From Palsa-504 sp003136255 (lineage in GTDB: Bacteria > Actinomycetota > Actinomycetes > Streptosporangiales > Streptosporangiaceae), in NCBI GenBank assembly GCA_003136255.1, contig PLDT01000350.1, positions 1 through 64,000 on the forward strand: a stretch of DNA of 64,000 nt. Reading direction: 5' to 3'. The translations under genes were made by a program, and so were the position numbers. Of this stretch, positions 16,614-25,204 are shown piece after piece (the stretch's first letter is position 1; the number at the start of each line of letters is the position of its first letter). The notes beneath the pieces were generated by a model. It saw only the letters and a list, made by a program, of their open reading frames with translations. It searched no databases and had not been told where the DNA came from.

Positions 16614-16635
16614 GTGCAGTCAAGATGCCGATACC
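16611..16635 (+). promoter_or_regulatory. 25-bp bipartite motif, copy 3
   Basis: TAAGTGCAGTCA, AGA, TGCCGATACC, one mismatch in each block from copies 1 and 2. It begins within the stop codon region of the upstream LuxR gene and ends 72 bases before the hydrolase start at 16708, again oriented toward the gene. Confidence 0.7.
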
Positions 16636-16707
16636 TCTGCCGTCACCCGGAACCGGACCATGACCCTAGACGACGCCCTCAGCTGAACCAGGAGAGGAAC
16701 TACCCAC

Positions 16708-17409
16708 ATGGCTGCCCGACCGAATATCGTCCTTGTCCACGGCGCGTGGGCTGACGGCTCCAGCTGGAGCGGCGTCATCGAGCGCCTGCAGGCCGACGGC
16801 TACAACGTCATAGCACCCCAGTTCCCGATGACCGCACTGGCGGACGACGTCGCCCGGCTGCGCCACGTGCTGGACCGTCAGGATGGCCCGACGATCGTCG
16901 CCGGCCACTCCTACGGCGGCCAGATCATGACCGCCCTCGGCACCGACGCGCCGAACGTCGTCGGCTTGGTCTACATCGCCGCGTTCGGGATTGACGAGGG
17001 CGAATCGCTCGGCGCGCTCCTGTCGCAGGGGCCTGTGACCCCCGCCCTGGCCCACCTGTTCACCGACAAGCAGGGTTTTGGCTGGCTGTCGGAAGACGAC
17101 TTCGTGCACCACTTCGCGGCCGACGTCGATCCGGTCCAGGCCAAGGTGATGTACGCCGTGCAGCAAGCGCTGGCCGGATCCGCCTTCACCGACGTGATGG
17201 GCGTCCCGGCCTGGAAATCTCTGCCGTCCTGGTATCTGGTCGCCACCGAAGACCAGGCGATCCCGCCCGATGCCGAGCGTCTTTTCGCCAGCCGGATGGG
17301 GGCGAGCACGGTCGAGGTCCCGTCGAGTCACGTGGCGATGGTTTCCCATCCCGACGAGGTGGCGCAGCTCATCGAGACTGCCGCCGCCACCGTGCCCGCC
17401 GCGAGCTAG
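16708..17409 (+). CDS. alpha/beta fold hydrolase (EstC/salicylate esterase-like)
   Basis: A 233-residue compact hydrolase starting MAARPNIVLVHGAWADGSSW, which is characteristic of the pyrethroid/methyl-salicylate esterase-like group. The nucleophile elbow is AGHSYGG (Ser68), the acid lies in VATEDQAIPP and the His in SSHVAMVSHP, so the triad is complete. AGGAGAGG sits about 12 bases upstream of the ATG. It follows the LAL regulator in the same direction, with the third copy of the 25-bp motif between them. It converges on the second LAL gene. Confidence 0.9.
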   Translation: MAARPNIVLVHGAWADGSSWSGVIERLQADGYNVIAPQFPMTALADDVARLRHVLDRQDGPTIVAGHSYGGQIMTALGTDAPNVVGLVYIAAFGIDEGESLGALLSQGPVTPALAHLFTDKQGFGWLSEDDFVHHFAADVDPVQAKVMYAVQQALAGSAFTDVMGVPAWKSLPSWYLVATEDQAIPPDAERLFASRMGASTVEVPSSHVAMVSHPDEVAQLIETAAATVPAAS

Positions 17410-17436
17410 ACCGCCGATGCCACCCGCGTGAGAAGG

Positions 17437-20274
17437 TCAGCGATCTGCACCGGCGGCGACCCGGGCCAGGTCGAATCGCGAATTGACGCCGAGCTTGCCA
17501 AAGACATGGCGCAGATGGCCGCTCACGGTGTGCGGCGACAGGAAGAGGTGCTCGGCCACCTCCCGGTTGCTCAGGCCCTGAGCTACCAGCCGCGCCACGG
17601 CCAGCTCGGAGTCCGTCAAAGCAGCCCAGCCACGATCGGGGCGCCGGGCCGGGACCAGGCGGCGGCGCACGCCGACCGACCACAGTCGCCGCCGCACCCG
17701 GCCGGCATCCCAGCTCGCCGCGGCCTCGGTATACAGCACCAAGGCGCGGGTCAACGCGTCTATGCCGGCTTGTGTTCCGCCGTCATCCAGGGCCACGCGA
17801 CCCAGATCCTCCAGTGCCGAGGCCAGGGCCAGCGGCCGCGGACCCTGCTCGTAGAGTTCCACGGCCTCGGCTAGATCCTTCTGACTGTGGTTCTCCAGAC
17901 CGGTCGCGTGCGCCGCGACGGCTTGCAGTGACCTGACCTCAGGGTTGAGCCGCGCACGTCGGCGAACGGCGTCGGCGGCGTGTGCCGCGAGCTTAGGGTC
18001 GTCCGCGGCGAGCGCGATACGAATCAGCTGGACCTCATCGGTGATGTCCATGGGGAACAACGGAAGCACCGAGGTACGCTCGTCCTCGCCGAGGAAGCAC
18101 AGGCACTCCCGCGCCCGGAGCGGGTCGCCGTCCGCCATCGCCGCCATGGCGAGCAACCAGGCCGCGTGACGGCGGACGATGGGAATGTCGCGGCCGAGCA
18201 TCACCTGGGCGATATCTCCAGCCTGCCGGGCCAGGTTCCGGTCACCTGTGTGAATCGCCACGCGTCCCAGGGCGACGACTCCGGCGGCATCCAGGACGCT
18301 GACGACCTGGTGCGCGACGTCGGAGGTGAACAGTCGCCCGAGGGTTACCCCAGCGTCGGTGAGCCGGCCCATCTGCAGCAGGAGCCTGGCCCGCCCGGTC
18401 TCGAAGATATTGAGCGCCCAGGCCTGCCGTTCGTGCCGGGCGATGGTGATATTCGCGGTTGATACCTGCAGCGACTCCTCCAGCCGGTCGACCACGTTCA
18501 GGGCGTCGCAGAGCCACTGGGTGGTGAGTTGCCGCCGGGCTTGACCAATGCGCCAGTACTGAGTTGACAACCCGGCCTGGTCGGCAGCTACCCGACCGCT
18601 CCGCTGAGCGCGTTCCACGAGTTCAACTGCCTGCGCGAATCGGTCATCGGCGTAGTACAAGCCGGATTCGGCCAGCTCTAGGACGAACTGACTGCACGCG
18701 TCGCCGGATCTGCCCGCGGCCTGCCGCGCTTCGGGGAGCACCGCGCGCGCTTCGTCCAGTCGGCCCGCGGTGACCAGATTGTGCAGCAGGTTGGCGAACA
18801 GGAGGGAGCGGAGGTAGGCCGAGATATCCGGCAGGGCCAGACCCTTGTGGCAGGAGTCCGCGCGTATGTCGGGGGACAGCGTGAACATGGCGGAGATGAT
18901 GAGCCGGAAGTCGGCTTCTTCCTCGGGTGGCAGGGCCTGGCGCAGAACGGTGTCGGCGAATTCCTTCGCTTCGTCCCCGCGCGCGGCGGCGTGCAACCGA
19001 ACGGCGGTTTTGGACACCAGCGCCCGGCGCAGCCGATGATCGCGCGGTGCGAGCTCCAGGGCCCGCCGGCTCAAGTCGGCGGCCGCCCCTGGATCGGTGG
19101 TTTCCAGCGTGTCGGCGGCCTTCGACAACGTCGTGATCGCGACTTCGTCTCCCGGCTCGGCACTGGCCGCGAGCCGGGCCGCGACCTCGAGCGGTAGGGC
19201 GCCACGGGCCATGAGCACGGTGGCGGCCTGCCGATCCAGGGCCCGGCTCACCGACCGGGGCAAGCTGGCCCGGACCGTCTCGAGGATCAAGTCGTGCCTG
19301 AAGGTGAGCAGGTTGTCGCTTTCAACGAAGAGGCCGGCCTGCAGCATCTCTTCCACGGGGCCCATCAACGCCGAAGGCGGGCGCTCGAGCATCGCGGCTA
19401 GGTCGTCGAACGGGAACCGCCGACCGAGGGCCGTGGCCACGGCTGCGACCTGATGCGCCAGCTCGGACATCTGGTCCAATCGCCACCGCATGGTTTCCCC
19501 CGCCCGGCGCGGAAGCCGGGTCTCCGCCAACTCTGCCCGTCCGGACTCGATCCGCACGAGCCGCTCTTCTCTCAGGCCCGAAACCATTTCAACCAGGAAG
19601 AACGGGTTACCGCCTGCCCGTTCGGCCATCTTGAGCAAGCCGCTGTCGGGTTCGGCTTGCACGATGCTGGCCGTCAGTTGCCGCACGGCCCCCTCATCGA
19701 GGGGGTGCAGAACCATCTTCTCGGCCCCGTTGTGCTCCAGGTAGCCAAGGGCGCTCTTGAGCTGGCGGGATCCGGGGCTGGGCCGGAACGCCAGAACCCA
19801 GGCCACCGGAACCGTCGCCAGGCGGTTCGGGAGAGCTCGCAGCGCGGCCGCCGTGCCGCCGTCTGTCCATTGCAAGTCGTCAAGACAGATCAGAAGTGGC
19901 GTCTGGCGCGCTGCGCGTTCGAGCAAACCCTGAAGGTCCTGCAGGACCCAGTACCTCTGTTCGGGCAGCGTACGCGGGTCCGGGAGCTCAGCTCGGTCCA
20001 AGATCGGGTCAGGCCCCTCGAACAGCGCCGCCATCAGCGTCGCTAGTTCGACCATGCTGTCGCCCGGATCAGCCGCGCTGATCCCGATTCGGAAACCGCG
20101 GCGCCGCGCCACCGCCGCCGCTTCGTCGAGGAGTCGGCTTTTGCCCATCCCGGCGTCCCCTTCGACCAGGACCACCGCGCCGGCGCCGCCGCGGGCCCGG
20201 CTGAGCTGCTCACTCAACGCGGTCATTTGGGCGTCTCGGCCGCAGAACGGTACCGGCATGCTCACCACCGTCAC
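17437..20274 (-). CDS. LAL-type LuxR family transcriptional regulator
   Basis: A 945-residue protein. The N-terminal AAA_16 domain begins FCGRDAQMTALSEQL, with Walker A GDAGMGKS (~39-46) and Walker B PLLICLDDLQW; the middle is an extended helical repeat, and the C-terminal LuxR HTH reads LTDSELAVARLVAQGLSNRE then LSPHTVSGHLRHVFGKLGV. The start at GTG 20274 overlaps the TetR stop (GTGA, 20271-20274), indicating coupling; an in-frame ATG at 20259 is the alternative. It lies downstream of TetR and the metallohydrolase on the same strand, so it may be part of their operon. Confidence 0.9.
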   Translation of the reverse strand: MTVVSMPVPFCGRDAQMTALSEQLSRARGGAGAVVLVEGDAGMGKSRLLDEAAAVARRRGFRIGISAADPGDSMVELATLMAALFEGPDPILDRAELPDPRTLPEQRYWVLQDLQGLLERAARQTPLLICLDDLQWTDGGTAAALRALPNRLATVPVAWVLAFRPSPGSRQLKSALGYLEHNGAEKMVLHPLDEGAVRQLTASIVQAEPDSGLLKMAERAGGNPFFLVEMVSGLREERLVRIESGRAELAETRLPRRAGETMRWRLDQMSELAHQVAAVATALGRRFPFDDLAAMLERPPSALMGPVEEMLQAGLFVESDNLLTFRHDLILETVRASLPRSVSRALDRQAATVLMARGALPLEVAARLAASAEPGDEVAITTLSKAADTLETTDPGAAADLSRRALELAPRDHRLRRALVSKTAVRLHAAARGDEAKEFADTVLRQALPPEEEADFRLIISAMFTLSPDIRADSCHKGLALPDISAYLRSLLFANLLHNLVTAGRLDEARAVLPEARQAAGRSGDACSQFVLELAESGLYYADDRFAQAVELVERAQRSGRVAADQAGLSTQYWRIGQARRQLTTQWLCDALNVVDRLEESLQVSTANITIARHERQAWALNIFETGRARLLLQMGRLTDAGVTLGRLFTSDVAHQVVSVLDAAGVVALGRVAIHTGDRNLARQAGDIAQVMLGRDIPIVRRHAAWLLAMAAMADGDPLRARECLCFLGEDERTSVLPLFPMDITDEVQLIRIALAADDPKLAAHAADAVRRRARLNPEVRSLQAVAAHATGLENHSQKDLAEAVELYEQGPRPLALASALEDLGRVALDDGGTQAGIDALTRALVLYTEAAASWDAGRVRRRLWSVGVRRRLVPARRPDRGWAALTDSELAVARLVAQGLSNREVAEHLFLSPHTVSGHLRHVFGKLGVNSRFDLARVAAGADR

Positions 20275-20872
20275 CCGTCCCGCTTCAGGACGCGCTGTTT
20301 CAGCGCGGCGGCGGTGCTGGCCAGAATCTGCCCGGACAGGTCGGGGTCGTCGACGGCCCGGGCTACGCAGATCGCGCCGACGAGGGCGCTGAGGGTGAGA
20401 ACCGCTTCGCGTTCTGCCGCCTGGCGGTCGGCGTGGCCGGTGAGGTCGGCGTGGCCGGTGAGGCCGGTGAGNNGAGGCATTCCTTCACCTGGCGAGTGTA
20501 GGAACCGCGTTCCGGCCCGGCGGCGCGGGCGGCATCCGCGGCGACCCCGGCTACCCCGCAGCCCGACTCGGGATGATCCCGGTGCCAGGGGCTGAGGTAA
20601 CCGTCGACGAGCGCGGTATAACCCTGCTCCCCGCCGGTCTGGCCGACCGCGATCGTCCATGCGCTGCCCTGCGTCAGAGCCCGCTGCACGGCTTCTGCGA
20701 CGAGCTGTTGTCGGGACTCGAAGTGCCGGTAGAAACCGCCGTGGGTCAGCCCGGCTTCCTCCATCAGGTCGGCGACGACGAGACCGCCGATGCCGTCGCG
20801 GCGGATCCGGGCCGCGGCGATGTCCAGGATGCGGTCGTGGCTGGCCGCCTTGGCCGCTCGAGACGTGCCCAC
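20271..20872 (-). CDS. TetR/AcrR family transcriptional regulator, interrupted by an assembly gap
   Basis: About 195 residues. The N-terminal HTH is clear (DRILDIAAARIRRDGIGGLV, then AGLTHGGFYRHFESRQQLV), as in TetR repressors of reductase/hydrolase genes. The frame before the N run at 20472-20473 (ending RQVKECL) and after it (TLSALVGAICVARAVDDPDL) differ, which is an effect of unknown missing length and not evidence of a pseudogene. An 18-base direct repeat encoding LTGHAD twice adjoins the gap. A near-palindrome 38 bases upstream of the start suggests autoregulation. Confidence 0.85.
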
Positions 20873-20910
20873 GGTGGACCCTCCGGCTGCGAGAGTTCTG
20901 GACCAGCAAG

Positions 20911-20924
20911 ATGATACCTGTCAT
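20911..20924 (-). promoter_or_regulatory. candidate TetR operator
   Basis: ATGATACCTGTCAT is a near-perfect dyad (ATGAYA - TRTCAT), flanked by AAG and CTCTT. It resembles ATGACA-type TetR operators and lies 38 bases upstream of the TetR start codon, between the metallohydrolase end and the regulator. Confidence 0.45.
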
Positions 20925-20981
20925 CCTCTTGGTCCCCGCACCGGGGCCGCCACGGGGCCCCGGTGCGGCCGGGGGGATTGA

Positions 20982-21938
20982 TCAGGGATGGACCGGACCG
21001 CTCGGGCCCTTGTCCAGGCGCAGCGACTGCATGATCTGGAAGGTCGTGGTGTAGGTGAATTCCTCGATGTCCGCGGCGGCCAGCACGCCGGTGTACTTGG
21101 CGACCACGGGCGCGGCGGCACGTTCGGTGACGGCATCGAGGTGGCCCTTGACGCCAGCCCAGACGTTCACCCCGCCCGCCACGTAATAAGGCACCGGGTT
21201 GACGCTCTCCAGGGCCTCCCTGGAGCTGGCCTCGATGTCGGCGATGTACTGCTGGTGCAGGGCGACGTCTTCGCGGGTGGCGAGCCTGCCGAGGTGCCCG
21301 CTGATGAAGTGCGTCCACGGGTAGGACAGCACGGTGTCCGGGGCGGCCATGTACCCCTGCACGTCCTCGGACAGGTTGACGTTGTAGATCGGCACCCAGC
21401 CGGCGTTGACAACGTCGATGAACATCAAGGTGTCGTGGTCGGGGAAGTGGATGTAGATATTGTCCGGCGTGTGGTTGGAGCCGCGCCAGGCCAGTTCGAC
21501 GCGCTCGCCGCCTACCTCCAGCGTGTAGGTGTCGGCGAAGGTCACGTCGGGCACGGGCCGGGCCGGGTCGTCGTCCCGCAGCAGCAGTCGCCGGGTCTCC
21601 TCGTGCCCGATCCGGACGATGTTGTCGAAGAGCGAGGAGGCCGCGCCGTGGTCGGCGTGGTGGTGGGAGTAGACCAGGTGGGTCACCGCGTTGGTCACGC
21701 CGTTGGCGGCGGCGATCTCGTCCACGGCCCGCCGTAGGTTACCGCCGATGCTCGGCGGCGCGTCGAACAGCACCACGCCGTCGGGAGTGGTCAAGAACGC
21801 GGACTGGTAGACGCCGTCGGTGACCCAGTAGAGGTTCCGCTCGACCCGCCCGACGTAGTAGCCCTGGTCGTTGAGGGCGGGGCCAAGCGCGGACTGGGGG
21901 ATCGGCGCGTAGTCGGACAGGTCGCCTGGTGATGTCAC
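20982..21938 (-). CDS. MBL-fold metallohydrolase
   Basis: A 318-residue protein with the metal-binding motif SHHHADHG (residues 91-98), followed by a downstream His/Asp series (RGSNHTPDNIYIHFPDHDTL, then WTHFISGHLGRL). There is no signal peptide, and the fold is the two-metal metallo-beta-lactamase type used by lactonases, quorum-quenching enzymes and other hydrolases. The segment GRVERNLYWVTDGVYQSAFL resembles actinobacterial proteins annotated only by fold. It is upstream of TetR and a LAL regulator on the same strand and divergent from a third LAL gene; the substrate is unknown. Confidence 0.88.
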   Translation of the reverse strand: MTSPGDLSDYAPIPQSALGPALNDQGYYVGRVERNLYWVTDGVYQSAFLTTPDGVVLFDAPPSIGGNLRRAVDEIAAANGVTNAVTHLVYSHHHADHGAASSLFDNIVRIGHEETRRLLLRDDDPARPVPDVTFADTYTLEVGGERVELAWRGSNHTPDNIYIHFPDHDTLMFIDVVNAGWVPIYNVNLSEDVQGYMAAPDTVLSYPWTHFISGHLGRLATREDVALHQQYIADIEASSREALESVNPVPYYVAGGVNVWAGVKGHLDAVTERAAAPVVAKYTGVLAAADIEEFTYTTTFQIMQSLRLDKGPSGPVHP

Positions 21939-22025
21939 GGTATCTCCCTTGAAACTCGCGCACGTCCCTGGCGGCCGTGCGAGCCCTGACCGACCCAGGC
22001 TCGCCGCCAGGCAGGTGAGAGGTCC

Positions 22026-22042
22026 TCACCAGATCCTGGTGA
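22026..22042. promoter_or_regulatory. palindrome in the MBL/LuxR divergent promoter region
   Basis: TCACCAG - ATC - CTGGTGA is a perfect 7-bp inverted repeat about 88 bases upstream of the metallohydrolase start and 136 bases upstream of the LuxR gene at 22178. It is a candidate operator; the binding protein is unknown. Confidence 0.4.
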
Positions 22043-22177
22043 TTTGCCGGACCGGGCCACGCGGGACGGGAGGTTCGCGCCCGGTTGACAGCACCTGTGC
22101 TGGCCTGATACCGAGAGAGGGGGCCAGGACTGGGTCACCAACGCTCGGGTGTCAGGCGTACATATCAAGGCAGGCCT

Positions 22178-24817
22178 TTGAAGGTGGCTCACGCGAATCC
22201 CCGGCTGATCGACCGGAGCGAGCTTCTCGCTGCCCTAGCTCGCGCGGCGGCAGGGAAGGTGACGATCATTTCGGCTCCGGCCGGCAGCGGGAAGACGTCG
22301 CTGCTGCGCGCCTGGGCCGACGGTCAGGGCCAGGGTCAGCAGCGGCTCGCCATGCTGCAGGTACCACGCGATCAGCAAGACGCCCAGCAGTTCTGGCTGG
22401 CCCTGCTCGACGCGGTCCGTCACGCCTCGGCCACGACCGGCCGCACGGGACCGCCGGCGGCGACGCCCGATTTCAACGCGCCCGCGATGGTTGACCGGGT
22501 GCTATCGGAGCTCGCCGACGCTCGCGGCGACGTCACGCTGGTGATAGATGATCTGCACGAGCTGAATTCGCCGGAGGCCCTCGGTCAGCTCACCCGGTTG
22601 CTGACCAACCTTCCTCCGCACGCGCATGCGCTGCTGACCACGCGTCACGATCTGCGGCTGGGCCTGCATCAGCTGCGCCTGGCCGGCGAACTAGCCGAGA
22701 TCCGCGCGGCCGACCTGCGCTTCACCGAGCGCGAAACACGCATGCTGCTCGACGCCTCGGGTATCGCGCTGTCCGAGGCCGGGGCAGCGCTGCTGCACGA
22801 GCGAACGGAGGGGTGGGCCGCGGGCCTTCGGCTCGCGGCGATCTCCCTGGCTGGTCACCCCGACCCCGAGCGGTTCGTCGCGGAATTCTCCGGCAGCGAC
22901 CGCACGGTCGCGGAGTACCTGATCGCCGAAATGCTGGAGCGTCAGCCAGCCGACGTCCAGGATCTGCTCCTGCGCACCTCCCTGCTCGACCGGGTCAACG
23001 GCGAACTGGCCGACGTGCTGACCGGCCGCTTTGGATCGGAGCGCATCCTGCTGGAACTTGCGGACGCGAACACCTTCGTCGTGCCGCTGGACCCCGAGCG
23101 CACCTGGTTCCGCTACCACCACCTGTTCGGGGACCTGCTCCGGCTGGAGCTACGCCGGACGCTGCCCGAGGAAGTGCCGGTGCTGCACCGGCGCGCCGCC
23201 GGGTGGTTCATCCGGCAGGGCCAGGTGGTCGACGCCATCCGGCACACCCAGGCAGCGGGCGACTGGCCCGATGCGGCCCGGCTGCTCGCCGACCATTCGT
23301 TCAGCTTGACGCTCGACGGGCAAACCCAGACCATGCTGGCGCTGGTGCGGGCCTTCCCGCCGGGCCGCGATCACCCCGAGCTGGCCCTGGTCCGCGCCGG
23401 GGGTGACCTGGTCCAGGGACGCCTGGACGAGGCGGCCGCCCACCTGGCGGTCGCCGAGACGTACGCCGAGACGGCGCCGCCGGATCGCCGGCGCCGCCTC
23501 CAGGTGGCGATCGCGTCGCTCAAGCTGTCGCTGGCCAGGCGGCGCGGCCACCTGGCCGGGGTCATCGAGCAGGTCAGGTTCCTCGCCTCGCCGGTAACCG
23601 GGCAGTCCGACGAAGACATCGCCTTGGGCAGCGACCTGCGAGCCGTCGCGCTGATGAACCTGGGCACCGTCGAGGCGTGGACGCTCGGGCTGCCAGACGC
23701 CGAACGTCATCTCCGCCACGGCGCCGTCCTGGCCCGGGAGATCGGCCGGCCTTACCTCGAAGTCGGCTGTCTCGCCCAGCTCGGTTTCGCGTCGAAGATC
23801 GACCCGTTCATCACGACCCAGCGGCGCTGCCGGGAAGCAATCGAGCTCGCCGAGCGGTACGGCTGGGGCGCCGAACCGGTGATCGCGCCCGCGCTGATGA
23901 CGCTGGCCGGCACGATGGTGTGGCTGGGCGAGTTCGACGAGGCCGAGCGATGGCTGCAGCGCACCGCGCGGGCCCTGCAAACCGATACCGGGCCGGACAT
24001 CACGCTGCTGCTGCACCACACGGCTGCGATACTGCACGCCTGCCGCGGCCGCCGCCATGAGGCGTTCGAGGAGTTCAGCGCGGCCGAAGACCTGCGATCC
24101 CAGCTCGAGGGATCGCACGCGCTGGCGAGCCAGGTGACCGGCTGGATGCTGGCCACCCAAGCCCGGCTCGGGCGGCCGGGCGAAGCCCGTGTGGCGCTCG
24201 CGGCGCTCGATGACGAGCGGGCTGGCTCCGGTGAGATCCGTAATGCTGGCGCGGTGATCTGCCTCGCCGAAGGCGATCCGGCCGGAGCCCTGGGCGCGCT
24301 GCGGCAGGTTCTGGACGGCACGGCCCCGGTCATCGGTTACGTGACGGTCGTGGAGGCGCACCTGCTCGCCGGGCTCGCCCACCGTGAACTCGGTAACCAG
24401 CGCGCGGCGAACCACGCCGCTGAACGCGCCCTGGCCCTGGCCGAGTCTGACCGGCTCGTCCTGCCGTTCGCGATGACGTTCTCCGGGGAGTTGCTCGAGG
24501 CCCTGCCGCGGCATGAGACAGCGCACGCCGCCCTGCTCACCGACATACTCGACATCCTGCACGGCTCATCAGTGGCGGCCGGACATCAACCGCCGCCGGC
24601 CGATGCCGAAGAGCTCAGCCCAGGCGAGCTCAGGGTGCTGCGATACCTCCCGACGAACTTGTCCCGGCCAGAGATCGCCAGCGAGCTGTCCGTCTCGGTG
24701 AACACCGTCAACACGCACGTCCGCAACATCTACGCCAAGCTGCAGGCCCGTGATCGCTCCTCGGCGGTGCGGCGTGCGCGAGAGCTGCGCCTACTGGCAG
24801 CAGGCCGCACGCCTTAG
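22178..24817 (+). CDS. MalT-like LuxR family transcriptional regulator
   Basis: An 879-residue protein of the MalT branch. It opens with NPRLIDRSELLAALARAAAG and has Walker A SAPAGSGKTS (~32-41), Walker B VTLVIDDLHELN, the STAND arm with HERTEGWAAGLRLAAISLAG, winged-helix/TPR repeats, and the C-terminal HTH LSPGELRVLRYLPTNLSRPE then VSVNTVNTHVRNIYAKL. The first start is TTG 22178; GTG 22184 is equally possible and no strong Shine-Dalgarno decides. It differs from the other two regulators in the ATPase subtype, so it is not a simple duplicate. It is divergent from the metallohydrolase gene. Confidence 0.9.
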   Translation: MKVAHANPRLIDRSELLAALARAAAGKVTIISAPAGSGKTSLLRAWADGQGQGQQRLAMLQVPRDQQDAQQFWLALLDAVRHASATTGRTGPPAATPDFNAPAMVDRVLSELADARGDVTLVIDDLHELNSPEALGQLTRLLTNLPPHAHALLTTRHDLRLGLHQLRLAGELAEIRAADLRFTERETRMLLDASGIALSEAGAALLHERTEGWAAGLRLAAISLAGHPDPERFVAEFSGSDRTVAEYLIAEMLERQPADVQDLLLRTSLLDRVNGELADVLTGRFGSERILLELADANTFVVPLDPERTWFRYHHLFGDLLRLELRRTLPEEVPVLHRRAAGWFIRQGQVVDAIRHTQAAGDWPDAARLLADHSFSLTLDGQTQTMLALVRAFPPGRDHPELALVRAGGDLVQGRLDEAAAHLAVAETYAETAPPDRRRRLQVAIASLKLSLARRRGHLAGVIEQVRFLASPVTGQSDEDIALGSDLRAVALMNLGTVEAWTLGLPDAERHLRHGAVLAREIGRPYLEVGCLAQLGFASKIDPFITTQRRCREAIELAERYGWGAEPVIAPALMTLAGTMVWLGEFDEAERWLQRTARALQTDTGPDITLLLHHTAAILHACRGRRHEAFEEFSAAEDLRSQLEGSHALASQVTGWMLATQARLGRPGEARVALAALDDERAGSGEIRNAGAVICLAEGDPAGALGALRQVLDGTAPVIGYVTVVEAHLLAGLAHRELGNQRAANHAAERALALAESDRLVLPFAMTFSGELLEALPRHETAHAALLTDILDILHGSSVAAGHQPPPADAEELSPGELRVLRYLPTNLSRPEIASELSVSVNTVNTHVRNIYAKLQARDRSSAVRRARELRLLAAGRTP

Positions 24818-24835
24818 CCCTTACAGTGCTAGCCC

Positions 24836-25141
24836 TTAAAGGGCCACCCAGCCTGTGGCGATCTGGGCGGGGGCAGCTTCGGTGCCCAGCCGGCAGCGGA
24901 GGCTGACCTGACCGGGCGGGACCTCCTCCACGCTGAACCGCCCCAGCGCGTCGGCCTGCACGGTGACGACGCCCCGGATCTCCACCACGCCGGATTGCCC
25001 GGGAATCAGCCGGCCAGCCAGCCGCCGGGACTCGCCGCCGCCGGTGATCTCGAGCTCGATCACCAGCCCGCTGGTCCGGAACGACAGCTGCCGCCGTTCC
25101 GGCGAGCCATCGTGCCCCGGATCTCGCCCTTCCGTTTTCAT
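24836..25141 (-). CDS. small beta-rich protein of unknown function
   Basis: A 101-residue protein starting MKTEGRDPGHDGSPERRQLS. The predicted strands (LVIELEITGGGESRRLAGRL, VEIRGVVTVQADALGRFSVE, GQVSLRCRL) resemble a small beta-sandwich of the kind found in actinomycete hypothetical proteins encoded beside regulators. No catalytic motif, signal peptide or membrane segment is visible. It converges on the LuxR gene, 18 bases apart. Upstream, after about 57 bases, lies an assembly gap (25199-25200), so a missing upstream partner or promoter cannot be excluded. Confidence 0.6.
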   Translation of the reverse strand: MKTEGRDPGHDGSPERRQLSFRTSGLVIELEITGGGESRRLAGRLIPGQSGVVEIRGVVTVQADALGRFSVEEVPPGQVSLRCRLGTEAAPAQIATGWVAL

Positions 25142-25198
25142 GACGATACTCTAGCCGGCACGACTATGGCCGACCATCTGATTGGGTTGCCTTTTCGC

Positions 25199-25200
25199 NN
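25199..25200. other. assembly gap (two N)
   Basis: Two N between the small minus-strand protein and the PfkB kinase gene. Since other two-N runs in this window hide missing sequence, an unknown amount of DNA may be absent here, including any terminator or promoter. Confidence 0.8.
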
Positions 25201-25204
25201 GTGC

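Noticed and set aside
20431..20466. 18-base direct repeat, considered as regulatory repeat or mobile element footprint
   Set aside because: It is inside the TetR gene, encodes LTGHAD twice and adjoins an assembly gap; coding or assembly slippage explains it.
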